DNA of 28,021 bases from a virus, in IMG/VR virus record IMGVR_UViG_3300045581_000470, positions 1 to 28,021 of that record; one strand, given 5' to 3'. Shown here piece after piece: positions 7,840 to 16,173 of the stretch. The stretch's first letter is position 1. Each line of letters begins with the position of its first letter. Position numbers and translations under genes: made by a program. Under the pieces are notes generated by a model that saw only the letters and a program-made list of their open reading frames with translations, did not search any database and was not told the origin of the DNA.

Positions 7840-8459
7840 TGAACCGCGGCGAACTCCGAACAGAAATCAAAGACCGCCTCGCCATCCCATCAACAGGTGA
7901 CGGTCTGATTACTGACTCGTATGTGAATTCGTCGATCAACAACGCCCTAAGCCGCATCTCTGCCGAACGTGACTGGTGGTGGCTGTCAGGAACCAGCACC
8001 CCCGTCTTCTCCACCACCACCGGTTTCGCCACCCTGCCATCCGACTTCATGCGAGCACAACAGCTCGTCATCAACGGAGCCGTCGCCCAAGCCGTCCCCT
8101 TTGAGACATACCTCGACGCCGATTCCAGCGATGTCGGCAACGCCTGGGTGATCTACGGCAACAACATCGCCCTCTGGCCCATCCCCTCCACCTCGCCGAC
8201 GGCCACGTTCTACTACTTCCGTAACGAGCCGACGCTCTCGAGCGACGGTTCAACCCCGCTTATGCCTGCGGTCTACCACTACAGCATCTGCTCATACGCC
8301 GCCTACCTGTGCGCCGCCCGACGCCAAGACGAAACCCGTGCTTCGCTGTACCTGCAGGAATACGGCAACTGGCTCAAGACAATGAACGACGACAACCGAA
8401 CGACAATCCAAAAGCGAATCAAGTTCAACCGCACCACCGACTACGCCGTCTGGGAGTAG
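7839..8459 (+). CDS. Portal adaptor / head-tail connector (tail tubular A-like)
   Basis: In short-tailed phages this protein forms the ring that joins the portal to the tail nozzle. The 206-residue protein has the family layout. An N-terminal helix begins MNRGELRTEIKDRL, then a helix carrying NNALSRISAERDWWWL (about 34-50), a beta-rich middle (about 55-135), and two C-terminal helices around 142-185 with YAAYLCAARRQDE and YLQEYGNWLKTM. The typical order of adaptor followed immediately by the nozzle protein supports the call. Length fits T7 gp11-type and related adaptors. Start overlaps the previous stop by one base. Assignment is by recognisable architecture and position, not by a catalytic motif. 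Confidence 0.8.
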   Translation: MNRGELRTEIKDRLAIPSTGDGLITDSYVNSSINNALSRISAERDWWWLSGTSTPVFSTTTGFATLPSDFMRAQQLVINGAVAQAVPFETYLDADSSDVGNAWVIYGNNIALWPIPSTSPTATFYYFRNEPTLSSDGSTPLMPAVYHYSICSYAAYLCAARRQDETRASLYLQEYGNWLKTMNDDNRTTIQKRIKFNRTTDYAVWE

Positions 8460-8462
8460 CCA

Positions 8463-10106
8463 ATGGGCACCTTCCAAATCACCTACGACGACTTCACCGG
8501 CGGCCACTACATGGGCGACCGGTCAACCGAACTACCGAAAAACACTTGGAAGGGTACCAACGCTATTCTCAGCCCTCGAGGCGACCTGGTGCCGTCAGGA
8601 TGCAAGCATGTAGCAACAGTTACCGCGCCTACCCCAGTTGTCGGAAACCCTTGGGAATCATCGAAACTATGGTCTGCATTTCAAATTGACATCACCGACT
8701 CAATCTTTTTTGTAACGTGGTACGACAGGACGGGTCCGACCTTTTACTTTCAATCGCAAATTGTTCTAGTAAATACTGAGGGGCCGTCATACGCCACATC
8801 TCGCTATGGCCTTACTGGTCGTTTAGACGGAACTGTTGTTTGGGATAACTACAGAACAGGCTCATCGGTCGATAACAGGTTTACCTACCTCGATGGTAGT
8901 ACTGGTGATGTTCGACAGTTCATCTGGGATACAAAAACCGATTCGCTAGTAGTTGCTAATCCATTTGGGACGCTGTATCCATCGCATTTGTTCAAAGTCG
9001 GATCGCGCCTAGTCACATACAAAGACCGAAAACTCTTTTATTCGGGAGCACTTGACGCCGCAACATGGTCAACAACAACCCAGTATTACGAATTTCCAGA
9101 CGAAATCACAAATGTCTACCCACGAACAAATGACTTCGTCGTATCAACTGCATCAGGGCTGTATTCCGTTACAGGCGTTCTGGGTGAATCAGTCAACATT
9201 CAGACAATCATTCCTGACTCAAACATCTACGCAGGATTCGGTCGAGGATGCATTGACAATCGCACCGTGTACATCCCAGACGAAAGTTACTCCGTTCCCG
9301 GCTACCCAGATGGGTCGATCTATGCACTCAACGGAGCGTCAGTAACACCAATCGCCACGCTTGACCAATCAGACCTGACGCCATTACTCATCCCCCAACG
9401 CAACTCTGGGGAGCACTTCACAATCGGAACTGCAGGGGGAAACCAACTAGCGTGCTGGGCGCGGTCAGGCGTTGCATGGTTCAGAAATGCCTACGGCGCA
9501 TGGTCACGATTCCTGCCGTCAAACATGCCATCGGTAACATTCTTGGCGGGTTACGGCGAACAACAAATTATTTGCAGGCCACTATCAAACTTTGCTGGAT
9601 CAACGCAGTTTTACCCAGTCAATGAATACACCGCTGTTGGATTCCTTGACTCATCATTCACGCTACGAGTTATTCGATACATCAACAATCATGCATGGCC
9701 GAACTCCAACGATTTTTCATGGGATTACTCGACGAGCGTGGCTGCAGCACCTGCATCTGCAACGGTTGATCTATCTGAATACTGGCATTCCAAGCCGATG
9801 GTCGTACGCGAAGTCATCATCGAAGCTGGTTTCGATACGGACGACAGCCTAAACATTACGGGCAACGCAACAATTCAACCGTTCGTAAAACCAACGGGCA
9901 TTATTGACAAGGGGCCAAACGACACCGGCAGTTATGTGTCCAGCACCCAGACAATCACGGTCGACCTATCAACAATCAGCGCAGACAACAGTAATGCCAT
10001 CTACAGATTCAAAATCAACGATGCCGGTCGAGCGTACGGCTTCTTCCCACGGATCACCTGGCAGGGTTGTCGCATTCGACGCGTCATCTGCATCTGCGAG
10101 GACTGA
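8463..10106 (+). CDS. Tail nozzle protein (tail tubular B-like)
   Basis: This 547-residue protein is almost entirely beta, with repeated short strands and many Tyr, Trp, Asn and Ser residues. It lies directly after the adaptor. This matches the beta-propeller nozzle proteins that form the short tail tube of podoviruses (T7 gp12 type). The C terminus ends with several Cys (CRIRRVICICED). Base composition drops clearly from about 8,600 to 10,080 compared with the flanking genes, with A/T-ending codons such as TTA, AAT and ATT, as if most of the gene came from a different phage. The stop overlaps the next ATG (TGATG). It could alternatively be a beta-propeller tail spike, but its position favours the nozzle. 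Confidence 0.75.
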   Translation: MGTFQITYDDFTGGHYMGDRSTELPKNTWKGTNAILSPRGDLVPSGCKHVATVTAPTPVVGNPWESSKLWSAFQIDITDSIFFVTWYDRTGPTFYFQSQIVLVNTEGPSYATSRYGLTGRLDGTVVWDNYRTGSSVDNRFTYLDGSTGDVRQFIWDTKTDSLVVANPFGTLYPSHLFKVGSRLVTYKDRKLFYSGALDAATWSTTTQYYEFPDEITNVYPRTNDFVVSTASGLYSVTGVLGESVNIQTIIPDSNIYAGFGRGCIDNRTVYIPDESYSVPGYPDGSIYALNGASVTPIATLDQSDLTPLLIPQRNSGEHFTIGTAGGNQLACWARSGVAWFRNAYGAWSRFLPSNMPSVTFLAGYGEQQIICRPLSNFAGSTQFYPVNEYTAVGFLDSSFTLRVIRYINNHAWPNSNDFSWDYSTSVAAAPASATVDLSEYWHSKPMVVREVIIEAGFDTDDSLNITGNATIQPFVKPTGIIDKGPNDTGSYVSSTQTITVDLSTISADNSNAIYRFKINDAGRAYGFFPRITWQGCRIRRVICICED

Positions 10107-10408
10107 TGTCATTCGAGTACACATTCCGTAGTTCCGACATGGACGGCCTCGAGGGTCAAACCGCTGACCTTATGGAAAACCGCGACCAAGAACTTGAGTT
10201 GTGGCTCAAGTTCGCTGTACCCACAGGTGGCATCATTCGGTGGCATGGAACCTCAATCGCCGTCCCAGCAGGATGGCTTAGGACAAACGGGGCATCAGTA
10301 AGCCGAATCACCTACACCGGCCTGTTTGCTGTCATTGGCTACACTTACGGCGGGTCGGGAGCCAACTTCACCCTGCCTACCGTCACAGACCACATCATTA
10401 GGTACTAA
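10106..10408 (+). CDS. Small tail protein with a phage tail-collar domain
   Basis: The 100-residue protein has a short helical N terminus (about 1-38) and then a compact tail-collar domain (about 40-100). This contains GGIIRWHG, the Pro-x-Gly-Trp-Leu element (PAGWLRTNG), a Leu-Phe-Ala-Val-Ile-Gly-Tyr-Thr-Tyr-Gly segment and the closing FTLPTVTDHI. These are the standard landmarks of the collar domain found in tail-fibre and short-fibre proteins. It starts one base inside the nozzle stop (TGATG), with GCGAGGA upstream as ribosome site. A separate protein this short is probably a linker or collar subunit connecting fibre and tail. The domain call is strong; the exact role is inferred. Confidence 0.82.
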   Translation: MSFEYTFRSSDMDGLEGQTADLMENRDQELELWLKFAVPTGGIIRWHGTSIAVPAGWLRTNGASVSRITYTGLFAVIGYTYGGSGANFTLPTVTDHIIRY

Positions 10409-10419
10409 GGAGGCCGGAC

Positions 10420-12486
10420 ATGACAATCCCCCCGTCACTAGCCCAGCCGTCCATCGTCCAGGCTCCCCTCGAGGAACTTGACCCGAACGCAATCAACAAG
10501 TCGATCATCGACGCCAAAGGCGACCTGGTCACCGGCACCGCCAACGACACCCCTGCCCGCCTGGCAGTAGGCACCGACGGCCAGGTGCTTCTCGCCGACT
10601 CCAGCACCGCCACCGGCCTCCGCTGGGGCGCAGACCCCACAGCCGCCACCGTCGACGCCAAAGGCGACATCCTGGTTGGCACAGCCCCAGACACCGTCGG
10701 CCGACTCCCAGTAGGCACAAACGGCCAGGTCCTCGTCGCAGACTCATCCACAGGTACCGGCCTCGCCTGGTCATCCGAAGCCGACCCCACAGCCATCCAG
10801 AAAGCCATTGTCGATGCCAAGGGCGATCTGATCGCAGCCACGGCAGCTGATACCCCTGCCAGGCTCCCCATCGGTACCGACGGCCAGTATCTCGTCGCCA
10901 ACTCGGGCGCATCCACCGGCATGGCCTGGACGACACCCAACATCGCCCTCGGAACCGAAACCACCGGGAACTATGTCGCAGGTATCACGGGAGGCACAGG
11001 CGTCACCGTCACCGGCTCCGGTTCCGAGGGTGCCACCCCGACAGTCGCTATCGGCCAGGATGTGGGCACCGGCTCGAGCGTCGCCTTCGGCGGCCTCAAT
11101 GTGGACACAGGCACCCTGTATGTAGACGCAAGCAACAACCGCGTCGGCGTCAATAACCTGACCCCCGCCTACAGCCTTGATGTCACCGGCGACGGCCATT
11201 TCACCAGCAACCTGACAGTCGACGGCACCCTCTACGCCCCACACGTCCACGGTGACTTGGCTGGCCTCGTCTACTTCCACGTCAAAAACACGACCGCCTC
11301 CACCATCCCTAACGGCACTCCCGTCTACATCACCGGTACCGTCGGCTCCACCCAAGTCTGCGAAATCGCCCCCGCAGACGCATCAAACACCGCCAAAATG
11401 CCTGCAATCGGCATCACCGACGGCGACATCATCGCTGGAGCCAACGGCCACGCCGTCATCGTTGGCGACCTCGACTCCCAGAACACGAACGCCTACAGCA
11501 TCAACCAGCCCCTGTACGTCGCCTCGGGCGGAGGATTGACAGGCACCCGCCCAAGTGGCGCATCCGATGTCATCCAAATCGTCGGCCATGTCAGCCGCGT
11601 CAACACCAACACCGGCGGCATCGTCGTCGCCTGCGGCCCGTCAGCCACCACCCCGAACAGCATCAGCGTCTCAGGCAACATTGCGACCACCGCAGGACAA
11701 TTCACTGGTTCTGGAGCTGGGCTTACCAGCCTGAACGCCTCCAACCTGTCTACAGGCACCGTCCCGTCAAGCGTCATCGGCAACGACACGATTGCCCTTG
11801 GCACCAAGACAACAGGCGACTACGTCCAGACAGTTTCGGCTGGCACGGGCGTCACCGTCACGGGAGGCACCGGCGAAGGATCAACCCCGACCATCGCCAT
11901 CGGCCAGGCCGTCGCCACAACCGACAGCCCCCAATTCGCGGCTATCACGACGACCGGAACCGCCAACCTGAACGCGGCCAGCGTCACCACCTCCGTCTCA
12001 GCCAACAGTCTGTCAGCCACCACGTCAATCAGCGGCGCATCACTCACCATTGACGGCATCGAAATCGACACAACCGGAGCTACTAGCAACCAGGTGCTCA
12101 CCTACAACGGCACTAAGTTCGCCCCCGCAACCCCATCAAGCGGTGGCATCCCGGCAACAATCCTCGACGCCAAGGGCGACATCATCGTCGCAACCGCCGC
12201 CGACACGGCGGGCATCCTCTCGGTCGGATCAACAGGTCAGGTTCTCGTCGTTGACTCCACAACCGGCACCGGACTGAAATGGGCTGTTGACCCGACCACT
12301 GATGTCGTCACCACAAAAGGTGACTTGATCGTCGGAACAGCCGCCGACACTGTCGCACGCCTTGGGGTTGGCACAAACGGACAGGTTCTTACAGCAGATT
12401 CAGCAGCATCAACAGGTGTCAAATGGGCCGCTGCCACTGGAGGCGGAGCCGGTTATCAAGACATCTTCCTACTCATGGGAGCATAA
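10420..12486 (+). CDS. Tail fibre with tandem AKGDL-type repeats
   Basis: This is a 688-residue fibre protein. Two kinds of repeat are visible. Repeat A, about 41 residues (DAKGDL...GTA.DT..RL.VGT.GQVL.ADS...TGL.W), occurs five times at about 29-69, 77-117, 130-170, 581-621 and 629-669. Repeat B, 57 residues beginning IALGT.TTG.YV, occurs at 175-231 and 458-514. Between the B copies lies a unique beta-rich region with HVHGDLAG and GITDGDI elements typical of phage fibre shafts and heads. The protein ends YQDIFLLMGA. An excellent ribosome site AAGGAGG (10407-10413) precedes the ATG by 6 nt, implying high expression. It probably trimerises and reaches the cell surface; the receptor is unknown. 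Confidence 0.88.
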   Translation: MTIPPSLAQPSIVQAPLEELDPNAINKSIIDAKGDLVTGTANDTPARLAVGTDGQVLLADSSTATGLRWGADPTAATVDAKGDILVGTAPDTVGRLPVGTNGQVLVADSSTGTGLAWSSEADPTAIQKAIVDAKGDLIAATAADTPARLPIGTDGQYLVANSGASTGMAWTTPNIALGTETTGNYVAGITGGTGVTVTGSGSEGATPTVAIGQDVGTGSSVAFGGLNVDTGTLYVDASNNRVGVNNLTPAYSLDVTGDGHFTSNLTVDGTLYAPHVHGDLAGLVYFHVKNTTASTIPNGTPVYITGTVGSTQVCEIAPADASNTAKMPAIGITDGDIIAGANGHAVIVGDLDSQNTNAYSINQPLYVASGGGLTGTRPSGASDVIQIVGHVSRVNTNTGGIVVACGPSATTPNSISVSGNIATTAGQFTGSGAGLTSLNASNLSTGTVPSSVIGNDTIALGTKTTGDYVQTVSAGTGVTVTGGTGEGSTPTIAIGQAVATTDSPQFAAITTTGTANLNAASVTTSVSANSLSATTSISGASLTIDGIEIDTTGATSNQVLTYNGTKFAPATPSSGGIPATILDAKGDIIVATAADTAGILSVGSTGQVLVVDSTTGTGLKWAVDPTTDVVTTKGDLIVGTAADTVARLGVGTNGQVLTADSAASTGVKWAAATGGGAGYQDIFLLMGA
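10504..10929 (+). repeat. Three tandem copies of fibre repeat A
   Basis: Copies of the 41-residue coding repeat span 10504-10626, 10648-10770 and 10807-10929 inside the fibre gene. They share the core D-A-K-G-D and G-Q-V/Y-L. Nucleotide similarity is high enough to allow unequal recombination. Confidence 0.8.
12160..12426 (+). repeat. Two tandem copies of fibre repeat A at the 3' end
   Basis: Copies at 12160-12282 and 12304-12426 repeat the N-terminal A modules of the same protein, giving the order A-A-A-B-unique-B-A-A along the fibre. Confidence 0.8.
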
Positions 12487-12489
12487 ACA

Positions 12490-12819
12490 ATGCCTACCGC
12501 CTACAAAGTCCTCGGCCAATCGGCACCATCGGCAACAACCGCCACAACGCTGTACACAGTGCCGTCGGCAACCGAAACGGTCGTATCAACCGTAACGGTC
12601 TGCAACCGTGGCTCGACTGCGGGCACCTTTCGTATTTCAGTTCGCCCCAACGGTGCAACGCTCGCCAACCAGCACTACCTGGTCTACGACGCTTCTTGCG
12701 CGTCATACGACACGATCACGTTGACTCTTGGCATCACTATCGACGCCACAGATGTCCTTGAGGTGTATGCCTCAAGCGCCAACTTTTCGTTCAACGCTTT
12801 CGGTTCAGAAATCTCGTAA
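12490..12819 (+). CDS. Small beta-rich fibre-associated protein
   Basis: This 109-residue protein consists of short alternating beta strands, with two Cys in the middle region and an ending of FSFNAFGSEIS. Proteins of this style, with a VCNRGSTAGTFRISVRP-like strand pair, often follow phage fibre genes, and I recall similar ones in many actinobacterial phages and prophages. That is memory, not a search. It starts 4 nt after the fibre stop and is followed by the glycine-rich proteins. A fibre-tip, chaperone or carbohydrate-binding role are all possible. No catalytic motif is seen. Confidence 0.75.
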   Translation: MPTAYKVLGQSAPSATTATTLYTVPSATETVVSTVTVCNRGSTAGTFRISVRPNGATLANQHYLVYDASCASYDTITLTLGITIDATDVLEVYASSANFSFNAFGSEIS

Positions 12820-12834
12820 TCAACCGTGGGGTTT

Positions 12835-13749
12835 ATGGCCGTCTCCCAGGCCGGGCTGACCGGAGCAGGACCGCAGGCGTCCCGTCGAGCGGCTCAAAAT
12901 TTGCCGTATTCAAACGACACGGCAACGAACTCTGGTGGCTACCGCATCCACACCTTCAACGACACGGGAACACTAAACGTCACCAAAGGTGGCTCGGGTG
13001 TTGAGTATCTAGTTGTCGCAGGAGGCGGCGCTGGAGGCCACAACGGTTCCGACAACATTGGTGAAGGTGGCGGTGGCGCTGGTGGCTATCGAACGTCGGC
13101 TGGCACGTCCGGCGGTGGCGCATCAGCTGAAACGGCGATCACCATCTCAACAGGAGTCAGTTACACCGTCACCGTCGGCGGCGGTGGAACAGCAGGAACG
13201 GGCGCAACTTCCTCAACCAGCGGAACAAACTCCACGTTTTCAAGTATCACTTCGACAGGCGGTGGCCGTGGCGGCGGCTGGGGAACAGCAACGTATTACG
13301 CACCTGAAACAGGCGGTTCAGGAGGAGGCGGCGGGTATGGCAACACGGCCGGAGCCGCTGGGACAGCCAACCAAGGTTACGCCGGAGGCACCTACCAAAC
13401 ACCCAACCCCAACTACGCAGGTCCAGGCGGCGGTGGCGCAGGAGCTGTGGGAGTAAACGGCGGCGCTGGTGGCACCAGCGTTCCTGGTGCTGGCGGCGCT
13501 GGCGTCGCATCGTCGATTACAGGTTCGTCCGTGACTCGAGGAGGCGGTGGCGGCGGCGGAACTCGAGCAGCCACCGGATACGGAGCTGGTGGTCTTGGCG
13601 GGACTGGCGGTGGAGGACAAGGCGCGGGAACCAATGGCGCAGGCGGCGCAGGTTCAGCGAATACCGGCGGCGGTGGTGGAGCAGCCACAGGAACGCTCGC
13701 AGCTGGCAACGGCGGTAAAGGTATTGTGATTGTCAGGTATCTCCAATGA
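12835..13749 (+). CDS. Glycine-rich adhesin-like protein, one module
   Basis: The 304-residue protein has a short N-terminal region (about 1-35) and one large glycine-rich module. The module opens with the strand pair HTFNDTGTLNV and VEYLVVAGGGAGG and closes with GGKGIVIVRYLQ. In between are long Gly-Gly-Gly-Ala and Gly-Gly-Ser runs broken by Thr/Ser strands, compatible with stacked polyglycine-type helices. Glycine-rich loops at phage tail tips (for example the T-even gp38 type) bind receptors, so an adhesin role is likely but inferred. ATG at 12835 is preferred because GTGGGG (12826-12831) can serve as ribosome site; a GTG at 12826 is the alternative. The stop overlaps the next start by ATGA. 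Confidence 0.82.
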   Translation: MAVSQAGLTGAGPQASRRAAQNLPYSNDTATNSGGYRIHTFNDTGTLNVTKGGSGVEYLVVAGGGAGGHNGSDNIGEGGGGAGGYRTSAGTSGGGASAETAITISTGVSYTVTVGGGGTAGTGATSSTSGTNSTFSSITSTGGGRGGGWGTATYYAPETGGSGGGGGYGNTAGAAGTANQGYAGGTYQTPNPNYAGPGGGGAGAVGVNGGAGGTSVPGAGGAGVASSITGSSVTRGGGGGGGTRAATGYGAGGLGGTGGGGQGAGTNGAGGAGSANTGGGGGAATGTLAAGNGGKGIVIVRYLQ

Positions 13750-15500
13750 GTGTCAAATCCGTTCGCCTGTCCACGCTCGGTGGCAACAATAAACTGAAAG
13801 ACCTACCGTGGCAAGCCCAAGCCACAGGAGGCGACACTGTCCTGCCGTACGCCGATGCTGACGGTCGCTTGTGGTGGGTGCACACGTTCAACAACTCCGG
13901 CACATTCACCCCGTTGAAGGAATTGACCGTCGATTATTTAGTCATTGCGGGTGGAGGCGCCGCTGGAGACGGAACTGGCGGTTACGCAGCCGGTGGTGGT
14001 GGAGCAGGAGGGTATCGTTGTACGGTCACCGCAACAGGTGGGGGTGGCACGCTCGAAAGTGCACGCACGCTTACCGCAGGAATTGCTTACACCTGTACTG
14101 TCGGCGGCGGTGGGGCGGTTGGAAGCAATGGTTCCAATAGTTCTATTAGCGGAACAAACTTGACAACAATTACATGTACCGGTGGCGGGCGAGGTGGCTA
14201 TCAGAGTGCAGTAGGAGTTGCAGGCGGCTCAGGTGGAGGCGGTTCACACAACGTAGGAAACGGCGGTGGGGCTGGAACCACGAATGAAGGTTACGCAGGA
14301 GGCGCGGCCGCCAACTATGACGGCGGTGGAGGCGGTGGCGCATCAGCAGTTGGTGCGAATGGAACGGGCGGCAGCCCAGGAAAAGGCGGCAACGGCGGTG
14401 CCGGACTAACCAACTCAATCAACGGCACATCAACTGCGCGGGGCGGTGGCGGAGCAGGTGCTGGTTATCTAGGAAATGGTGGCACCGCAACTGCAGGCGG
14501 TGGAAACGGAGGCGGTTGGACCGGCTCTGCATTTACGGCTGGGACAGCAGGCACCGACGGAACTGGCGGCGGTGGCGGTGGTGGTGTGAATGCAGGAAAC
14601 TCAAAAGCTGGCGGCAAGGGCATCGTCATCGTTCGTTATCCCGTCGACGGCCCGTTCGCTACCGGCGGGACGATCACTTCGTCGGGCGCGTATTGGGTTC
14701 ACACCTTCAACGACTCGGGCACGTTCACGCCGTTGCGGCCTATCGAGGTTGAGTATGTCGTCGTCGCGGGTGGTGGTGGAGGCGGTGATGCAAACGATGC
14801 CAATAATGTGCCCGGCGGCGGCGGAGCAGGTGGCTATCGCTCATCCGTCACGGGCGAAAACTCTGGTGGTGGAGCGTCAGCAGAAGCAAAAGTCACCGTT
14901 TCAACCGCCCAAACCGTGACAGTCGGTGCTGGTGGGGCAGCAAACACAACCGCATCTGGATCGAACGGCAGTAACTCCGCATTCGGTTCAATAACTGCAA
15001 CAGGTGGTGGTGGTGGTGGTTTCAACGCAGCAGGTGCGACCGGCGGTTCAGGCGGTGGCGGCGGCGGTGGCACCAACCCAACCAACGGTGGCGCAGGAAC
15101 AGCCAATCAGGGTTATGCGGGCGGTTCAAATGGTTCATCAACTGGCTACGCCGGTGGAGGCGGCGGTGGTGCATCGGCTGCTGGAGGAAATGGAACTGGA
15201 GGCACATCCCCAATTGGCGGTGCTGGTGGAGCTGGCGTATCATCGTCAATTACCGGGACTGCAACGACTCGCGCAGGAGGCGGAGGTGGAGCTGCTTATT
15301 CTGTTCCCGATTACACCTGGTTTGGCACCGGAGGTGCTGGCGGATCAGGTGGCGGAGGTGCGGGTGGGGCAGGAACTGGCAATGGAACTGCAGGAACAGC
15401 CAATACAGGTGGTGGCGGCGGTGGCGGTGGATCACAAAATCTTCCCGGCGGTTCGGGTTCTGCAGGCGCTGGCGGCAAGGGCGTCGTCATCGTTCGATAC
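12949..15500 (+). repeat. Three related glycine-rich coding modules
   Basis: Modules lie at about 12949-13743, 13881-14639 and 14700-15500, split over two genes. Their first bases (ACACCTTCAACGAC at 12950 and 14701) and last bases (GTCATCGTTCG near 14634 and 15495) are nearly identical in DNA, so they arose by duplication and can recombine. Confidence 0.75.
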
Positions 15501-15518
15501 TTGAAAACACAACGATAG
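13746..15518 (+). CDS. Glycine-rich adhesin-like protein, two modules
   Basis: This 590-residue protein carries two tandem copies of the module found in the preceding gene. After a unique N terminus (about 1-44), module one runs from about 46 to 298 and module two from about 319 to 585. Each opens with HTFN.SGTFTPL followed by a V-(D/E)-Y-(L/V)-V-(I/V)-A-G-G-G strand and closes with KG(I/V)VIVRY. Glycine makes up a very large share of both. The region between modules (about 299-318) looks like a linker. As with its neighbour, cell-surface binding at the tail or fibre tip is the most likely job. The repeats make this gene a good candidate for rapid domain gain or loss. It could also be a structural fibre cap. 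Confidence 0.82.
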   Translation: MSVKSVRLSTLGGNNKLKDLPWQAQATGGDTVLPYADADGRLWWVHTFNNSGTFTPLKELTVDYLVIAGGGAAGDGTGGYAAGGGGAGGYRCTVTATGGGGTLESARTLTAGIAYTCTVGGGGAVGSNGSNSSISGTNLTTITCTGGGRGGYQSAVGVAGGSGGGGSHNVGNGGGAGTTNEGYAGGAAANYDGGGGGGASAVGANGTGGSPGKGGNGGAGLTNSINGTSTARGGGGAGAGYLGNGGTATAGGGNGGGWTGSAFTAGTAGTDGTGGGGGGGVNAGNSKAGGKGIVIVRYPVDGPFATGGTITSSGAYWVHTFNDSGTFTPLRPIEVEYVVVAGGGGGGDANDANNVPGGGGAGGYRSSVTGENSGGGASAEAKVTVSTAQTVTVGAGGAANTTASGSNGSNSAFGSITATGGGGGGFNAAGATGGSGGGGGGGTNPTNGGAGTANQGYAGGSNGSSTGYAGGGGGGASAAGGNGTGGTSPIGGAGGAGVSSSITGTATTRAGGGGGAAYSVPDYTWFGTGGAGGSGGGGAGGAGTGNGTAGTANTGGGGGGGGSQNLPGGSGSAGAGGKGVVIVRYLKTQR

Positions 15519-15525
15519 GAAACAA

Positions 15526-15888
15526 ATGGCATACTTCGCACAAATTGACGCAGACAACATCGTGGTCCAAGTCCTCGCCGTCCCCGACGCCCAGGAACAT
15601 CGAGGCCAAGATTTCCTCGCATCCGACCTGCAACTCGGCGGCAACTGGATTCAAACCTCGTACAACCACCGCATCCGCAAACAGTACGCAGGCATCGGCT
15701 TCACGTATGACCCCGTAGCCGATGTATTCGTCGCCCCCCAGCCATTCCCATCATGGACCCTGGACGCCAACCACGACTGGCAACCACCCACACCACGCCC
15801 AGAAGACGGCAAATTTTACCGATGGGACGAACCAACCCTCACATGGATTGAAGTGGCCGAACCAGTATTGCCACCAACGCAGGAGTAG
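15526..15888 (+). CDS. Conserved phage protein of fibre region, unknown function
   Basis: This 120-residue protein begins MAYFAQIDADNIVVQVLAV and contains GGNWIQTSYNHRIRKQYAG at about 38-56 and a Pro/Trp-rich C-terminal half (PFPSWTLD, DWQPPTPRP, KFYRWDEPTLTWIEV). I recall this pattern as a widespread but uncharacterised family in aquatic phages, usually near structural genes. This is from memory. The first half looks like a small beta-rich domain, and the Trp/Pro repeats of the second half could bind glycans or other virion proteins. The ribosome site GATAGGAA lies just upstream of the ATG. It is the last gene of the receptor-binding block before a new promoter. Confidence 0.75.
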   Translation: MAYFAQIDADNIVVQVLAVPDAQEHRGQDFLASDLQLGGNWIQTSYNHRIRKQYAGIGFTYDPVADVFVAPQPFPSWTLDANHDWQPPTPRPEDGKFYRWDEPTLTWIEVAEPVLPPTQE

Positions 15889-15890
15889 TT

Positions 15891-15899
15891 TGCTAACCT
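15891..15899 (+). promoter_or_regulatory. Extended -10 promoter for the metallophosphoesterase group
   Basis: TGCTAACCT matches the TGnTAnnnT extended -10 pattern. A TTGCCA that resembles a -35 lies at 15868-15873, but the 20-nt gap is too long to rely on. Transcription would start near 15906, giving a leader of about 16 nt that contains the ribosome site AAAGGAGG (15909-15916). Confidence 0.4.
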
Positions 15900-15921
15900 G
15901 ACTCCCGCAAAGGAGGGGTCC

Positions 15922-16173
15922 ATGCCTGCCAACAAACAATCCCTGCTCGACAGCATCCTTGCCCACAACAAGGTTGTCAAAGGGCCACAATGCACCATCG
16001 CCACCACCCTGGCAAACCTGCCCAAAGATGACGCCGACGCCCTGATCCGAGTCCTAGCCGACCCGACCATCAGGACAACCGCCATCAGGCGTGGCCTGGC
16101 CGCCAACGGCATCAACCTTGGCGACACCACCATCGCCCGCCACCGGAAAGGCGAGTGCCTCTGTGGGTCTTGA
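15922..16173 (+). CDS. Small basic protein, possible DNA-binding helix-turn-helix
   Basis: The 83-residue protein is helical. The C-terminal half can be read as a helix-turn-helix: a helix at about 37-57, a turn at LAANGINLG, and a second helix ending ARHRKGECLC with a Cys pair at the very end. An interior Cys is present near 24. A similar His-Arg-(Lys/Arg)-Gly-(Glu/Asp)-Cys ending occurs in small actinophage proteins as far as I recall. It has the best ribosome site in the window (AAAGGAGGGG) and is first in a small operon with the metallophosphoesterase, whose GTG start overlaps its end by 11 nt. A regulatory or DNA-end-binding role is inferred. Confidence 0.65.
   Translation: MPANKQSLLDSILAHNKVVKGPQCTIATTLANLPKDDADALIRVLADPTIRTTAIRRGLAANGINLGDTTIARHRKGECLCGS

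Noticed and set aside
12949-15500. CRISPR array or other noncoding repeat
   Set aside because: Repeats are in-frame glycine codons within protein modules, irregular in spacing and without unique spacers.
10420-15518. Diversity-generating retroelement acting on fibres
   Set aside because: No reverse transcriptase, template repeat or accessory gene is present in the window, and variable-region adenine bias is not evident.
16091-16162. Upstream extension of the metallophosphoesterase frame
   Set aside because: It would overlap the preceding gene by 83 bases and gives a Pro/Thr/Ser-rich sequence. GTG 16163 has a good ribosome site.
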